Source: Burkholderia latens
GTDB taxonomy: Bacteria; Pseudomonadota; Gammaproteobacteria; Burkholderiales; Burkholderiaceae
DNA length: 64,000 nt
NCBI RefSeq assembly: GCF_001718795.1
Contig: NZ_CP013435.1
Span: forward strand, 2,480,001-2,544,000
Direction: 5' to 3'
Under the pieces are notes generated by a model. It had not been told where the DNA came from, made no database searches, and worked only from the letters and a program-made list of their open reading frames with translations. A program made the position numbers and the translations under genes. Numbering within the stretch: the stretch's first letter is position 1; each line of letters begins with the position of its first letter. This document shows positions 43,496-53,366 of the stretch, in pieces.

Positions 43496-44800
43496 ATGGC
43501 AACATCGACGCATTCGCTGCCGGGCTCGTCCGGCGCATTCGAGGAAGCAACCTACCGCAAGGTGTCGTGGCGGCTCACTCCGCTACTGCTGCTGTGCTAC
43601 GTGGTCGCGTATCTCGACCGCGTCAACGTCGGTTTCGCGAAGCTGCAGATGGCGAGCGACCTGAATCTGAGCGATACCGTCTACGGGCTCGGTGCCGGGA
43701 TTTTCTTCTTCGGCTACTTTCTGTTCGAAGTGCCGAGCAACATCATCCTGCACAAGGTCGGCGCGCGCGTATGGATCGCGCGGATCATGGCGACGTGGGG
43801 CGTGATCTCGATCCTGACGATGTTCGTCACGACGCCCGCGATGTTCTACGTCATGCGCTTTCTGCTCGGCGTCGCCGAGGCCGGCTTCTTCCCCGGCGTG
43901 ATCCTGTATCTCACCTACTGGTATCCGGCCCATCGACGCGGACGGATGACGACGTTCTTCATGACGGCCGTCGCGCTGTCCGGCGTGATCGGCGGCCCGA
44001 TCTCCGGGTTCATCCTGAAGGCGTTCAACGGTGTGAGCGGCTGGCACGGCTGGCAGTGGCTGTTCCTGCTCGAAGGGATTCCGTCGGTGCTGGCCGGCGT
44101 GCTGGTGTTCTTTGCGCTCGACGACCGGATCGCGAAGGCGAAATGGCTGACCGACGACGAGAAGGCGCTGCTCGCACGCAACGTCGACGCGGAGGAAGCG
44201 ACGAAGGAAGACCTGCCGCTCGGCATGGTGATGTCGAGCCCGCGCGTGTGGCTGATGGCCCTGATCTACTTCTCGTTCGTGATGGGGTTGTACGGCGTCG
44301 GCTTCTGGCTGCCGACGATCATCAAGGCGACCGGCGTGACCGACACGGTCATGATCGGGCTGCTGTCGGCGGTGCCGTACGCGGCGGCGGTGGTCGCGAT
44401 GATCCTGATCGCGCGCAGCGCGGACAAGCGCCGCGAACGGCGCTGGCACCTGGCGATTCCGGCCGCGTTCGGCGCGGTGGGGCTCGTGCTGTCGGTTATC
44501 TGGGCGCACGAAACGTCGCTCGCGATGCTCGGCCTCACGCTGGCGACGATGGGCATCCTGACGACGCTGCCGCTGTTCTGGAGCCTGCCGACCGCGTTCC
44601 TCGGCGGCGCCGCGGCCGCTGCCGGCATCGCGATGATCAACTCGATCGGCAACCTCGCGGGTTTTCTGAGCCCGTACCTGATGGGCTGGCTCAAGCAGGC
44701 GACGGGCACCAACGACGCGGGCATGTACATGCTCGCCGGCTTCCTTGTGCTCGGCGGCCTGCTCGCGCTGTCGGTGCCGAAGCGGCTCGTCGACAAGTAA
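43496..44800 (+). CDS. MFS transporter, anion:cation symporter (phthalate/tartrate permease-like)
   Basis: 434 residues with 12 membrane helices. The start YRKVSWRLTPLLLLCYVVAYLDRVNVGFAK is typical of the ACS family (phthalate, tartrate, 4-hydroxyphenylacetate, hexuronate permeases), with GVAEAGFFPGVILYLTYWYP in helix 4-5 and the loop HRRGRMTTFFMT. ACS proteins import organic anions with protons. It is the last gene of the ALDH-SDR-MFS set and is followed by a terminator. GGACAGGAG before the ATG at 43496 fixes the start. Confidence 0.92.
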   Translation: MATSTHSLPGSSGAFEEATYRKVSWRLTPLLLLCYVVAYLDRVNVGFAKLQMASDLNLSDTVYGLGAGIFFFGYFLFEVPSNIILHKVGARVWIARIMATWGVISILTMFVTTPAMFYVMRFLLGVAEAGFFPGVILYLTYWYPAHRRGRMTTFFMTAVALSGVIGGPISGFILKAFNGVSGWHGWQWLFLLEGIPSVLAGVLVFFALDDRIAKAKWLTDDEKALLARNVDAEEATKEDLPLGMVMSSPRVWLMALIYFSFVMGLYGVGFWLPTIIKATGVTDTVMIGLLSAVPYAAAVVAMILIARSADKRRERRWHLAIPAAFGAVGLVLSVIWAHETSLAMLGLTLATMGILTTLPLFWSLPTAFLGGAAAAAGIAMINSIGNLAGFLSPYLMGWLKQATGTNDAGMYMLAGFLVLGGLLALSVPKRLVDK

Positions 44801-44862
44801 TCCGGCAAACGGCGCGTGCAGCGCGACGGTGCGGCGGCCGCGCCGATCGTCGATGAACAAAA

Positions 44863-44896
44863 AATGCCCCGAAGGCCTGACGGCGTTCGGGGCATT
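44863..44896. terminator. Bidirectional terminator between MFS and hemY
   Basis: AATGCCCCGAA and TTCGGGGCATT form a perfect 11-bp stem with a 12-nt loop, with A-run before and TTG after. It lies between convergent genes, so it can end both transcripts. Confidence 0.85.
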
Positions 44897-44925
44897 GTTA
44901 CGTGCGGCGGCGCACCGCCGCCGCG

Positions 44926-46113
44926 TCAGACCACGGTGATCGCGAGCGCGCTTTCGCGGTAGTGCTTCGCCGCCTTGTCGGATTCGCCAAGATGCTCGAA
45001 CAGGCGCGCGAGCGCGCGGTGCGCGCGCACCTTCAGCGCCTCGTTGTCGGCCAGCTTCAGCGCCGCCTCGAGGAACGATTGCGCCTTGCCCCACAGTTGC
45101 TGCTGCTGGCACAGACGACCAAGCGCGAACAGCAGGTCGGCATCTTCCGGATGATCCTTCTTCCAGCCTTCGGCCTTCTGGATCAGCGGCAGCGCATCGC
45201 CGCCGGCCGTGTCCGGATAGCGGCGCAGCAACCGCGCATCCCAGTTGTGCGCAAGCGCCTCCTCGACGATGCGGCGCGCTTCCGGGCGACGCTCGAGCGC
45301 AACCAGCAACTCGGCCGCCAGATCGGCGAGACGCGGCGACTGGCGCTCGAGCGGCGACAGCGATTGCCACACCTCGAGCAGCGCGTCCGGATCATGCCGA
45401 CGCTCGCGCAGCAGATTCTCCGCCGCCTGCTGGCGCAGCCGCACGGCAGCAGCCGGGTGCAGCGCCTCGCGCTTTTCGAGCGCCTTCGCGAGCTTCAGCA
45501 CCTCGGCCCAGTTCTTCAACTGCTGCTGCGCGCGCAGCGCGACCTGTTGTGCATGGATGCGCTTGCCGCCCGCCTGCATGTCGGCCAGCGCGGCGAGCGC
45601 GCCGTCGGCATCGCGCGCATCGGCGCGCATGTCGGCCGCGGCGAGCAGCCGCGCGTCCTGCCACTCGGGCGCGTCGACCTTCGACAACCAGTCGTCGCGG
45701 CGCGCGTATTCGTGCATCCGGTGCGCGGCGGTCGCCGCGACGAGACTCGCGGCGCCCTGGTTCGCGTCGACCGCAAGCGCGTCGCGCGCCGCCTTCTCGG
45801 CGCGCGAGAAGCGGCCCGCGTACAGGTTCGCGATCGCATCGCGCAGCGACGCCGACGCCTTTTCGTTACGCGAACGCGCACGATATGCGGCGACCCGCTG
45901 CGGCATGCGCCAAATGTTGCGCACGATGCGCAACAGCGCATACAGGACGATGAACAGCACCACGATGGCGATCACGAACAGGTTCAGCGACACGTCGACC
46001 CGGTACGGCGGATAGACGAGCAGCACCTGCCCCGCATCGAAACGGCCGACGGTGGCGAGTGCCGCGGCGATCGCGAACAGGATCGCGAGCCAGACGATTC
46101 CTCGAAGCGTCAT
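44926..46113 (-). CDS. hemY: HemY-type protein, heme biosynthesis associated
   Basis: 395 residues. Two N-terminal membrane helices (about 7-25 and 42-64) precede a cytoplasmic TPR-rich domain (ANLYAGRFSRAEKAARDALA, LLFALGRLCQQQQLWGKAQS and others). This is the HemY of proteobacterial hemCDXY operons, not the Bacillus protoporphyrinogen oxidase of the same name. Its exact role is not settled; it is thought to help the late tetrapyrrole pathway. It starts 2 bp after hemDX, so it is translationally coupled. Confidence 0.92.
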   Translation of the reverse strand: MTLRGIVWLAILFAIAAALATVGRFDAGQVLLVYPPYRVDVSLNLFVIAIVVLFIVLYALLRIVRNIWRMPQRVAAYRARSRNEKASASLRDAIANLYAGRFSRAEKAARDALAVDANQGAASLVAATAAHRMHEYARRDDWLSKVDAPEWQDARLLAAADMRADARDADGALAALADMQAGGKRIHAQQVALRAQQQLKNWAEVLKLAKALEKREALHPAAAVRLRQQAAENLLRERRHDPDALLEVWQSLSPLERQSPRLADLAAELLVALERRPEARRIVEEALAHNWDARLLRRYPDTAGGDALPLIQKAEGWKKDHPEDADLLFALGRLCQQQQLWGKAQSFLEAALKLADNEALKVRAHRALARLFEHLGESDKAAKHYRESALAITVV

Positions 46114-46115
46114 CG

Positions 46116-48092
46116 TTACCCCCGGCTCTTGAACTGCTGAACGGCGTTCAGGCTCGTGTTCAGATTCGGCACCGCGACCGTCAGCGATGCGCCGTCCACC
46201 TGCCTGAGCAGATCCTCGACGGACTGCGTGTCCTTCGATGCCTGGTCGAAATACTTGCCGAGCGACGCCTGCGCGGCGTGCAGATCGGCCTTCATCGCGG
46301 TGTCGTTGCGCGCAAGCAGCGACAGCCGCGCGGTGAGCAGGCGAAGTTTCACGTTCTCGCGCACGAAGTAGCCCTGATCGGGCGACGCGAGCATCGCGTC
46401 CGCGTTGTCGATCCGGCGCACCTGCACGAGCCCCTTCAGCTGCTGGCCGAGGCCGGCCGAGAAGTCATGCCACCACACCTTCCAGCGCGGCTCGCCGGGC
46501 GTGGCCGCGGCCGACGACGCGGCGACGGCCGGCTCGGCCTTCGGCGCCGTGTGCGGGACGATCGCCTCGCCCGACAGCGGCAGTGCGTCGATCTTCGCGA
46601 TCGCATCGTCGAGCTTGATCGCGAGACCCGTGAGGTCGGCCGACGGCGCGGCCTTCAGCTTTTCGATGTCCTGCGCGAGCGCCTTGCGCACCGTGACGGC
46701 CTGCGCGCTTTGCGACGTCGCGAGGCGTGCGTCGGCATTCTGCAGCGCGATCAGCGCGAGTTGCGTGTTGCCGGTCAGCTGCAGCTGCTGGCTCGCGCTC
46801 GACAGCATCTGGTCGACTTCCTCGAGCATCCACGCGTCGCGGTTGCGCGACAGATCCTGATACTGCTGCTGCAGCGCCTGCTGTGCGCTCTGCGCGTCGG
46901 CGAGCTTGCCGTCGAGCTGCGCGAGCTGCGTGTCGACCTGATGCGTGCTCGCGAGCGCCTGCTCGGTCTTCATGCGGATCTCGGCCGTCTGCGCATCGAG
47001 CGCCTTCTGGCGGGCGACGAACGAATCGTCGAGCCGGTCGACCTTGCGGTTCAGCGCATAGCCGCCGACGCCTGCCGCGCAGCCAAGCACGACGACGACG
47101 AACCACAGCGCCGCGCTGCCGCCGCGGCGTGCGGGCGGTTCGGACGCGATATAACGGGGGCTGGACGGCGGTGCGGATGCAGCGGCCGGCTGGGAAGCGA
47201 CGCTTTTGGAATCGTTGGTATCTGTCATGCGTTTAGTCACCGGTGCGGCTGTCGCCGGTTGGACGGCCTCGTCGGCCATCGTTCGAAACGCGCGGACGAT
47301 GCGCTCATCGCCCGCGCCGGTCAGCGTAATCCTATCAAAACCGAGTGCGCGCGCGGTCTGCTCGATGCGCGGGTGCGGCGTCACGAGCCGCGCATGCTTC
47401 AGTGCGTCGATCTCGGCGTCGTTCAGATGCGTACGCGCGAGTTCGTGCAGGTTGCGTACGCCTTCCGAGCTCGTGACGAGCCATGCGTGCGGCGCGCCGG
47501 CGAGCAGCGCGTGCACGCGCTCCCATGCGCCGATGCGCGGCTCGGGCACGACGCGCCGGTATGCGGCGACGAGCGTGACGTCGGCGCCCGCTTCGCGCAG
47601 CCGCTCGGCGAGCCATTCGCGGCCGCCGTCGCCGCGCACGATCAGCACGCGCTTGCCTGCGAGCGCCTGCGCGCCGCCGAACTCGGCCTCGATGCGCGCG
47701 AACAGGCTTTCGGAGTCGTAGTGCGGCACGCCGCCGTCCGCTGGCGCGTGCGGTGCGATCACGCGATGCGCGGGCGCCGCGATCCCGTGGCGCTCGAGCG
47801 CCGCGACGCTGCCGGGGCCGACGACGCCGACCGGCAGCGCATTCGGCCAGATCGCGCCGTACTGTCCAAGCGCGCGCTCGATCGCGTTAGGCGACACGAA
47901 GATCACCAATGCGTAGTCGGCAAGCGCCGCGAACGCAGCATCGAGGGGCGCCGGATCGTCGACCGGTGCGATATCGATCAGCGGAAATTCGAGCACGTCG
48001 CAGCCGGCGGCAGCCAGTTCGGCCGCGAGTGCGGCGGACTGGCCGTCCGGGCGCGTCAGGACGGCTGTGAACGCGCGCGCGCCGCCCGCCAT
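46116..48092 (-). CDS. hemDX: Fused uroporphyrinogen-III synthase / HemX membrane protein
   Basis: 658 residues. The N-terminal part (about 1-265) is HemD: TAVLTRPDGQSAALAAELAA, VIFVSPNAIERAL, YRRVVPEPRIGAWERV and VTSSEGVRNL. A linker with MTDTNDSKS follows. The C-terminal part is HemX: one membrane helix (ALWFVVVVLGCAAGVGGYAL) and a long coiled coil (ARQKALDAQTAEIRMKTEQA onward). Both halves are separate genes in enterics. Here they are one open frame with no frameshift. HemD closes and inverts ring D to give uroporphyrinogen III. Its start overlaps the hemC stop by one base (TGATG). Confidence 0.95.
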   Translation of the reverse strand: MAGGARAFTAVLTRPDGQSAALAAELAAAGCDVLEFPLIDIAPVDDPAPLDAAFAALADYALVIFVSPNAIERALGQYGAIWPNALPVGVVGPGSVAALERHGIAAPAHRVIAPHAPADGGVPHYDSESLFARIEAEFGGAQALAGKRVLIVRGDGGREWLAERLREAGADVTLVAAYRRVVPEPRIGAWERVHALLAGAPHAWLVTSSEGVRNLHELARTHLNDAEIDALKHARLVTPHPRIEQTARALGFDRITLTGAGDERIVRAFRTMADEAVQPATAAPVTKRMTDTNDSKSVASQPAAASAPPSSPRYIASEPPARRGGSAALWFVVVVLGCAAGVGGYALNRKVDRLDDSFVARQKALDAQTAEIRMKTEQALASTHQVDTQLAQLDGKLADAQSAQQALQQQYQDLSRNRDAWMLEEVDQMLSSASQQLQLTGNTQLALIALQNADARLATSQSAQAVTVRKALAQDIEKLKAAPSADLTGLAIKLDDAIAKIDALPLSGEAIVPHTAPKAEPAVAASSAAATPGEPRWKVWWHDFSAGLGQQLKGLVQVRRIDNADAMLASPDQGYFVRENVKLRLLTARLSLLARNDTAMKADLHAAQASLGKYFDQASKDTQSVEDLLRQVDGASLTVAVPNLNTSLNAVQQFKSRG

Positions 48093-49078
48093 CAGGCGTC
48101 GCCCTTGCCGGCCTGCGAGCCGGCGAGCAACGCGTTGACGATGTCGCGCGCGCCTTGCGCCTCGAGTTCGTCGGATACCGCGCGGCCGAGCGCAAGCGCA
48201 TCGGCGACGTTCATCACGGCGCCGCACTCGTCGGCGGTCAGCACGCGGCGGCCGTCGGTCGTCGACACGCGGCCCGTCAGGTAAAGCTCGCCTGCCCGCC
48301 ACACCGCATGCGCCGCGAGCGGCACCTCGCAGCTGCCGCCGAGCGCGCGCGACACCATCCGCTCGGCCTCGACCGCGAGCGCAGTCCGCGAGTCGTGCAG
48401 CGGCGCGAGCCATGCGGCGACGTCGGTACGGTGCGCGGCGATCTCGATCCCGAGCGCGCCCTGGCCGGCGGCCGGCGGGCTGGCCTCGACGTCGATCAGT
48501 GCACGGATTCGCGCGTCGAGGCCCAAGCGTTTCAGGCCCGCGGCCGCAAGGATGATCGCCGCATAGTCTCCGCGATCGAGCTTGGCCAGCCGCGTGTCGA
48601 GGTTGCCGCGCAGAGGCAGCACGTTCAGGTGCGGATAGCGCGCGCGCAGCATCGCCTCGCGGCGCAGGCTCGACGTGCCGACGACGGCACCGGCCGGCAG
48701 CGCGTCGAGCGACGCGTAGTCGTTCGACACGAATGCGTCGCGCGGATCCTCGCGCTCCATGATGGCGGTCAGCGCGAAGCCGTCGGGCAGCGCCATCGGC
48801 ACGTCCTTCAGCGAATGCACGGCCAGGTCGGCGCGGCCGTCGGCCAGCGCATTCTCCAGCTCTTTCACGAACAGGCCCTTGCCACCGACCTTCGACAGCG
48901 TGCGATCGAGAATCTGATCGCCGCGGGTCGTCATCCCGAGGATTTTCACGTCACAAGCTGGATATAATTTGCGCAGCGCATCACGCACATGTTCGGCTTG
49001 CCACATCGCGAGGCGGCTCTCGCGCGAGGCGATCGTCAGCGTCGCCGGAGCGGGCACCGAAAGGGTCTCGGAATTCAT
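48092..49078 (-). CDS. hemC: Porphobilinogen deaminase (hydroxymethylbilane synthase)
   Basis: 328 residues. [15 protein letters not shown] at the start, [39 protein letters not shown] and [12 protein letters not shown], whose Cys anchors the dipyrromethane cofactor. It polymerises four porphobilinogen units. The ATG at 49078 is the family start. It is first of the hemC-hemDX-hemY operon and divergent from ppc with 217 bp between. Confidence 0.97.
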   Translation of the reverse strand: MNSETLSVPAPATLTIASRESRLAMWQAEHVRDALRKLYPACDVKILGMTTRGDQILDRTLSKVGGKGLFVKELENALADGRADLAVHSLKDVPMALPDGFALTAIMEREDPRDAFVSNDYASLDALPAGAVVGTSSLRREAMLRARYPHLNVLPLRGNLDTRLAKLDRGDYAAIILAAAGLKRLGLDARIRALIDVEASPPAAGQGALGIEIAAHRTDVAAWLAPLHDSRTALAVEAERMVSRALGGSCEVPLAAHAVWRAGELYLTGRVSTTDGRRVLTADECGAVMNVADALALGRAVSDELEAQGARDIVNALLAGSQAGKGDA

Positions 49079-49295
49079 TGCTGGAACATCGAAGGACGGG
49101 ATTGAAGACCGAACAATGGTAGCACGCACGTCTTGGGCCGCCCGGGCCCGGAGGCTGCGTGCGCCGCGCCTTTGCGCGCGCCGTGATACCGATGCGCGGA
49201 TGTGCCGCACGTAACTGGTTGCTTGAATGCAGTTCCCGTAGTTTCCGCAGTTCCCGCAGTCCCTTTTGACTCGAGCTTTCCCAAGGAAACCCATC

Positions 49296-52292
49296 GTGAA
49301 GTCTTCCGGATCGGCGCGTACGGTGCGCCGCAATGCTGCCCTGCCCTCCTCCGACGCCCAGACGGGCACCCTCGCCACCGCCGCGAACGGCCGTGCGAAA
49401 CCGGCAACGAAACCGAAAGACCCGATACGTCAGACAAAACGCGCGATCGACGCAGCCGACACCGCTGCCGGCACGGCGAAGCGCGGCACGCGCACGCGCG
49501 ACGACAAGGACCGCCCGCTGTTCGAGGACATCCGCTTCCTCGGCCGCCTGCTCGGCGACGTCGTGCGCGAACAGGAAGGCGATACGGTGTTCGACGTCGT
49601 CGAGACGATTCGCCAGACGGCGGTGAAGTTTCGCCGCGAGGACGACAGCGAAGCCGCGCAAACGCTGGAGAAAAAGCTGCGCAAGCTGACGCCGGAGCAA
49701 ACGGTGAGCGTCGTGCGCGCGTTCAGCTATTTCTCGCATCTCGCGAACATCGCGGAAGACCGCCACCACAACCGGCGCCGCCGCATCCACGCGCTGGCAG
49801 GCTCCGCGCCGCAGCCGGGCACCGTCGCGTACGCGCTCGAACAGCTGAAAACGACCGGCAACGCATCGAAGCGGCTGCTGCAGCGCTTCTTCGACGATGC
49901 GCTGATCGTGCCGGTGCTGACCGCGCACCCGACCGAAGTGCAGCGCAAGAGCATTCTCGACGCGCAGCACGACATCGCCCGCCTGCTCGCCGAACGCGAC
50001 CAGCCGCTGACCGCGCGCGAACGCGCGTACAACGAGTCGATGCTGCGCGCGCGCGTGACCGCGCTGTGGCAGACCCGCATGCTGCGCGACGCGCGCCTGA
50101 CGGTCGGCGACGAGATCGAGAACGCGCTGTCGTACTACCGCGCGACGTTCCTCGACGAACTGCCCGCGCTGTACGGCGACATCGAGGCTGCGCTCGCCGA
50201 GCACGGCCTGCAGGCGCGCGTGCCTGCATTCTTCCAGATGGGCAGCTGGATCGGCGGCGATCGCGACGGCAATCCGAACGTGACGGCCGCAACGCTCGAC
50301 GAAGCGATCAACCGCCAGGCCGCGGTGATCCTCGAACACTATCTGGAACAGGTGCACAAGCTCGGCGCCGAGTTGTCGGTGTCGAACCTGCTGGTCGGCG
50401 CGAGCGACGCAGTGAAGGCACTTGCGGCGGCGTCGCCCGACCAGTCGCCGCATCGCGTCGACGAACCGTACCGCCGTGCGCTGATCGGCATCTACACGCG
50501 GCTCGCGGCGAGCGCGCGCGTGCGCGTCGGCGAGGGCACGGTCCCGGTGCGCAGCGCCGGCCGCGGCGCGCCGCCGGTTCGCGCGGTTCCGTATGCGGAC
50601 TCCGACGCATTCGTCGCCGACCTGAAGGTGCTGACGGCGTCGCTCGACGAACATCACGGCGCGTCGCTGGCCGCGCCGCGGCTCGCGCCGCTCGTGCGCG
50701 CGGCAGAAGTGTTCGGCTTCCATCTCGCGAGCATCGACCTGCGCCAGAGCTCCGACATTCACGAAGCCGTGGTCGCCGAGCTGTTCGCGCGTGCAGGCGT
50801 CGAAGCCGACTACGCGGCGCTCGCCGAGGAAGACAAGCTTCGCGTACTGCTCGCCGCGCTCGCCGATCCGCGCCCGCTGCGCTCGCCATACCTCGAGTAT
50901 TCGGCGCTCGCGCAGAGCGAACTCGGCGTGTTCGAGAAGGCGCGCGAAGTGCGCGCGCAGTTCGGCGCGCGCGCGGTGCGCAACTACATCATTTCGCATA
51001 CGGAAAGCGTCAGCGACCTTGTCGAGGTGCTGCTGCTGCAGAAGGAAACCGGCCTGCTCGAAGGCACGCTCGGCAGTCATGCGAAGAACGGGCTGATGGT
51101 GATCCCGCTGTTCGAGACGATCCCCGACCTGCGCGACGCCGCGCGCATCATGCGCGATTACTTCGCACTGCCGGGCATCGATGCGCTCATCGCGCACCAG
51201 GGCGCCGAGCAGGAAGTGATGCTCGGCTACTCCGACAGCAACAAGGACGGCGGCTTCCTGACGTCGAACTGGGAACTGTATCGCGCCGAACTCGCGCTCG
51301 TCGACCTGTTCCGCGAACGCAAGATCACGCTGCGCCTGTTCCATGGTCGAGGCGGCACGGTCGGCCGCGGAGGCGGCCCGACCTACCAGGCAATCCTGTC
51401 GCAGCCGCCGGGCACCGTGAACGGCCAGATCCGCCTGACCGAGCAGGGCGAAGTGATCGCGAGCAAGTTCGCGAACCCGGAGATCGGCCGGCGCAACCTC
51501 GAGACGGTCGTTGCCGCGACGCTCGAGGCGTCGCTGCTGCCGCAGTCGAACGCGCCCGCGCAGCTGCCCGCGTTCGAGGCCGCGATGCAGACGCTGTCCG
51601 ATACCGCGATGGCGTCGTATCGCGAGCTCGTTTATGAAACCCCGGGCTTCACCGACTACTTCTTCTCGTCGACGCCGATCACCGAAATCGCGGAGCTGAA
51701 CATCGGCAGCCGTCCGGCGTCGCGCAAGCTGCAGGATCCGAAGAACCGCAAGATCGAAGACCTGCGCGCGATTCCGTGGGGCTTCTCGTGGGGGCAGTGC
51801 CGGCTGCTGCTGACCGGCTGGTACGGCTTCGGCAGCGCGGTGAGCGCGTATCTCGACGGCGCGCCCGACGCGGCCGAGCGCACGAAGCGGTTGGCGCTGC
51901 TCAAGAAGATGAACAAGACGTGGCCGTTCTTCGCGAACCTGCTGTCGAACATGGACATGGTGCTCGCAAAGACCGATCTCGCCGTTGCGTCGCGCTACGC
52001 GCAACTGGTCGCCGACCGCAAGCTGCGCAAGCACGTGTTCGAGCGGATCGTCGCCGAATGGGAGCGCACGTCGCACGCGCTCGCCGAAATCACCGGGCAT
52101 GAAGGGCGTCTCGCGACCAACCCGCTGCTCGCGCGCTCGATCAAGAACCGCTTCCCGTACCTCGATCCGCTAAACCACCTGCAGGTCGAGCTGATCAAGC
52201 GTCACCGCGCGGGCGACACGAACGCGCGGCTGCGTCGCGGGATTCACCTGACCATCAACGGGATCGCGGCCGGCCTGCGCAATACCGGCTGA
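49296..52292 (+). CDS. ppc: Phosphoenolpyruvate carboxylase
   Basis: 998 residues from a GTG. Hallmarks: His211 in [12 protein letters not shown], Lys650 in [16 protein letters not shown], the glycine loop [20 protein letters not shown] and the C-terminal ...GLRNTG. It adds bicarbonate to phosphoenolpyruvate to make oxaloacetate and refill the TCA cycle. The first 75 or so residues are low-complexity and basic ([14 protein letters not shown]), longer than in enteric PPC. GTG at 49296 is preferred because AAGGA lies eight bases ahead. A terminator follows 60 bp after the stop. Confidence 0.97.
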   Translation: MKSSGSARTVRRNAALPSSDAQTGTLATAANGRAKPATKPKDPIRQTKRAIDAADTAAGTAKRGTRTRDDKDRPLFEDIRFLGRLLGDVVREQEGDTVFDVVETIRQTAVKFRREDDSEAAQTLEKKLRKLTPEQTVSVVRAFSYFSHLANIAEDRHHNRRRRIHALAGSAPQPGTVAYALEQLKTTGNASKRLLQRFFDDALIVPVLTAHPTEVQRKSILDAQHDIARLLAERDQPLTARERAYNESMLRARVTALWQTRMLRDARLTVGDEIENALSYYRATFLDELPALYGDIEAALAEHGLQARVPAFFQMGSWIGGDRDGNPNVTAATLDEAINRQAAVILEHYLEQVHKLGAELSVSNLLVGASDAVKALAAASPDQSPHRVDEPYRRALIGIYTRLAASARVRVGEGTVPVRSAGRGAPPVRAVPYADSDAFVADLKVLTASLDEHHGASLAAPRLAPLVRAAEVFGFHLASIDLRQSSDIHEAVVAELFARAGVEADYAALAEEDKLRVLLAALADPRPLRSPYLEYSALAQSELGVFEKAREVRAQFGARAVRNYIISHTESVSDLVEVLLLQKETGLLEGTLGSHAKNGLMVIPLFETIPDLRDAARIMRDYFALPGIDALIAHQGAEQEVMLGYSDSNKDGGFLTSNWELYRAELALVDLFRERKITLRLFHGRGGTVGRGGGPTYQAILSQPPGTVNGQIRLTEQGEVIASKFANPEIGRRNLETVVAATLEASLLPQSNAPAQLPAFEAAMQTLSDTAMASYRELVYETPGFTDYFFSSTPITEIAELNIGSRPASRKLQDPKNRKIEDLRAIPWGFSWGQCRLLLTGWYGFGSAVSAYLDGAPDAAERTKRLALLKKMNKTWPFFANLLSNMDMVLAKTDLAVASRYAQLVADRKLRKHVFERIVAEWERTSHALAEITGHEGRLATNPLLARSIKNRFPYLDPLNHLQVELIKRHRAGDTNARLRRGIHLTINGIAAGLRNTG

Positions 52293-52351
52293 ACCGCGCG
52301 CGGCGCGGGCGTGGGCCACGCCACGCCGCGCCACGCCGGCATCGCAAAACG

Positions 52352-52391
52352 AAAGCCGCGATACGCGCTCACGCGTGTCGCGGCTTTTTTT
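52352..52391 (+). terminator. Rho-independent terminator after ppc
   Basis: AAAGCCGCGATACGCG and CGCGTGTCGCGGCTTT form a 16-bp stem with one wobble and a 4-nt loop, then a T run. It can also serve the convergent methyltransferase gene. Confidence 0.85.
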
Positions 52392-52431
52392 CGTCGGACG
52401 GCACGACCGCGTCGGCCGCCGTCCCGTGCGC

Positions 52432-53184
52432 TCATTGCGCGGCGATCAGCAACGCATCGTGCTCGAACGAACCGTCCGGCTGCACCGCGTAGTAGCCGCG
52501 CACCTCGTCGGGCGCATGCGCCCACAATGCGCGGATGCCCGCGACGCTGTCGGCCGGCGTGCGGATTCGCTCGACCCACGTGTCGAAGTCGATCGGCAAG
52601 CGCCACCGGCGCTGCACGTGCGCATCGAACCCGGCGTCGCGGAACATCGCGAGCCATTCGTCGGCACGGTAGTCGCGCACGTGCGACGCATCGCGCAGCA
52701 CTTCCGCGGCCTGCAGATACGTGTCGAGCAGCGGATGGTCGTTGCCGGCGATGTCGATCATCAGCACGCGGCCGCCCGGCTTCAGCACGCGGCGGACTTC
52801 GCCGAGCGCCGCGCGCACGTCGTGCCAGTGATGGGCGCTCATCCGGCTGATCACCCAGTCGAACGTGCCCGCGCTGAACGGCAGCCGCTCGGCCGGCCCC
52901 TGCTGCGTGCGGATGTTCGCGAACCCGCGCTCGCGCGCAGCGGCGTCGACGGTCGCGAGCATCGGCGCGGCGAGATCGTACGCCACCACGTCGCGTACGT
53001 GCGGCGCGACCGCGAAACTCGCGTGGCCCGCTCCGCAGCCGAGATCGAGCACGGCGGCTGCGGGCGTCGTACGCACCGCATCGGCCAGCGCCGCCAGGTC
53101 GGCGCCCGTCGCATGGACCGCGCTCGTCAGGTATGCGGCGGCCGTCGTGCCGAATGCGTCGGCGACCTGATCGTGGTGTTTCAT
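52432..53184 (-). CDS. Class I SAM-dependent methyltransferase
   Basis: 250 residues. SAM-binding motif I is VLDLGCGAGHASFAVAP, then YDLAAPML (motif II acid), LPFSAGTFDWVISRMSAHHW and VRRVLKPGGRVLMIDIAG. This is the UbiE/MenG-like layout, but with no link to quinone genes here, so the substrate is open. AAGGAG precedes the ATG. It is divergent from an XRE regulator, and a palindrome in the gap overlaps its predicted -35 box, so the regulator probably represses it. Confidence 0.9.
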   Translation of the reverse strand: MKHHDQVADAFGTTAAAYLTSAVHATGADLAALADAVRTTPAAAVLDLGCGAGHASFAVAPHVRDVVAYDLAAPMLATVDAAARERGFANIRTQQGPAERLPFSAGTFDWVISRMSAHHWHDVRAALGEVRRVLKPGGRVLMIDIAGNDHPLLDTYLQAAEVLRDASHVRDYRADEWLAMFRDAGFDAHVQRRWRLPIDFDTWVERIRTPADSVAGIRALWAHAPDEVRGYYAVQPDGSFEHDALLIAAQ

Positions 53185-53239
53185 CGTTCGCTCCTTCTTC
53201 TGAATGGGGCGCCTGCTGCCTGCCAGCGCGCGAATCGCT

Positions 53240-53268
53240 ACAATAGGGCCGCGCTTGTACCAGTACAA
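53240..53268 (-). promoter_or_regulatory. Predicted promoter of the methyltransferase gene
   Basis: On the minus strand, TTGTAC (53268-53263) is followed after exactly 17 bp by TATTGT (53245-53240). Both are reasonable sigma-70 hexamers, and the -10 box lies 56 bp ahead of the ATG. The palindrome at 53254-53269 covers the -35 hexamer, so a bound repressor would block RNA polymerase. Confidence 0.55.
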
Positions 53269-53269
53269 G
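53254..53269. promoter_or_regulatory. Palindromic operator between methyltransferase and XRE regulator
   Basis: CTTGTAC-CA-GTACAAG, 7-bp perfect arms around 2 bp. It is the only strong dyad in the 182-bp divergent gap, and overlaps the predicted methyltransferase -35 box. Similar 16-bp dyads serve helix-turn-helix repressors. Confidence 0.65.
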
Positions 53270-53366
53270 TTAAGCAGTTATTCTGGTATTCGTTACACCT
53301 GCCTGATCGTTGCCGCGCCGCCGAGCGCGCATTTTTCGTCCATTCAGTCGTTTCAGCCGTTTCCGC

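Noticed and set aside
46116..48092. Frameshift or assembly error joining hemD and hemX
   Set aside because: The frame is open and both halves keep full domains. This fusion is known in beta-proteobacteria.
48981..52100. Minus-strand open frame of about 1,000 codons opposite ppc
   Set aside because: Same cause: a GC-driven shadow with Arg/Glu/Val-rich composition and no domain, lying opposite a clearly conserved enzyme.
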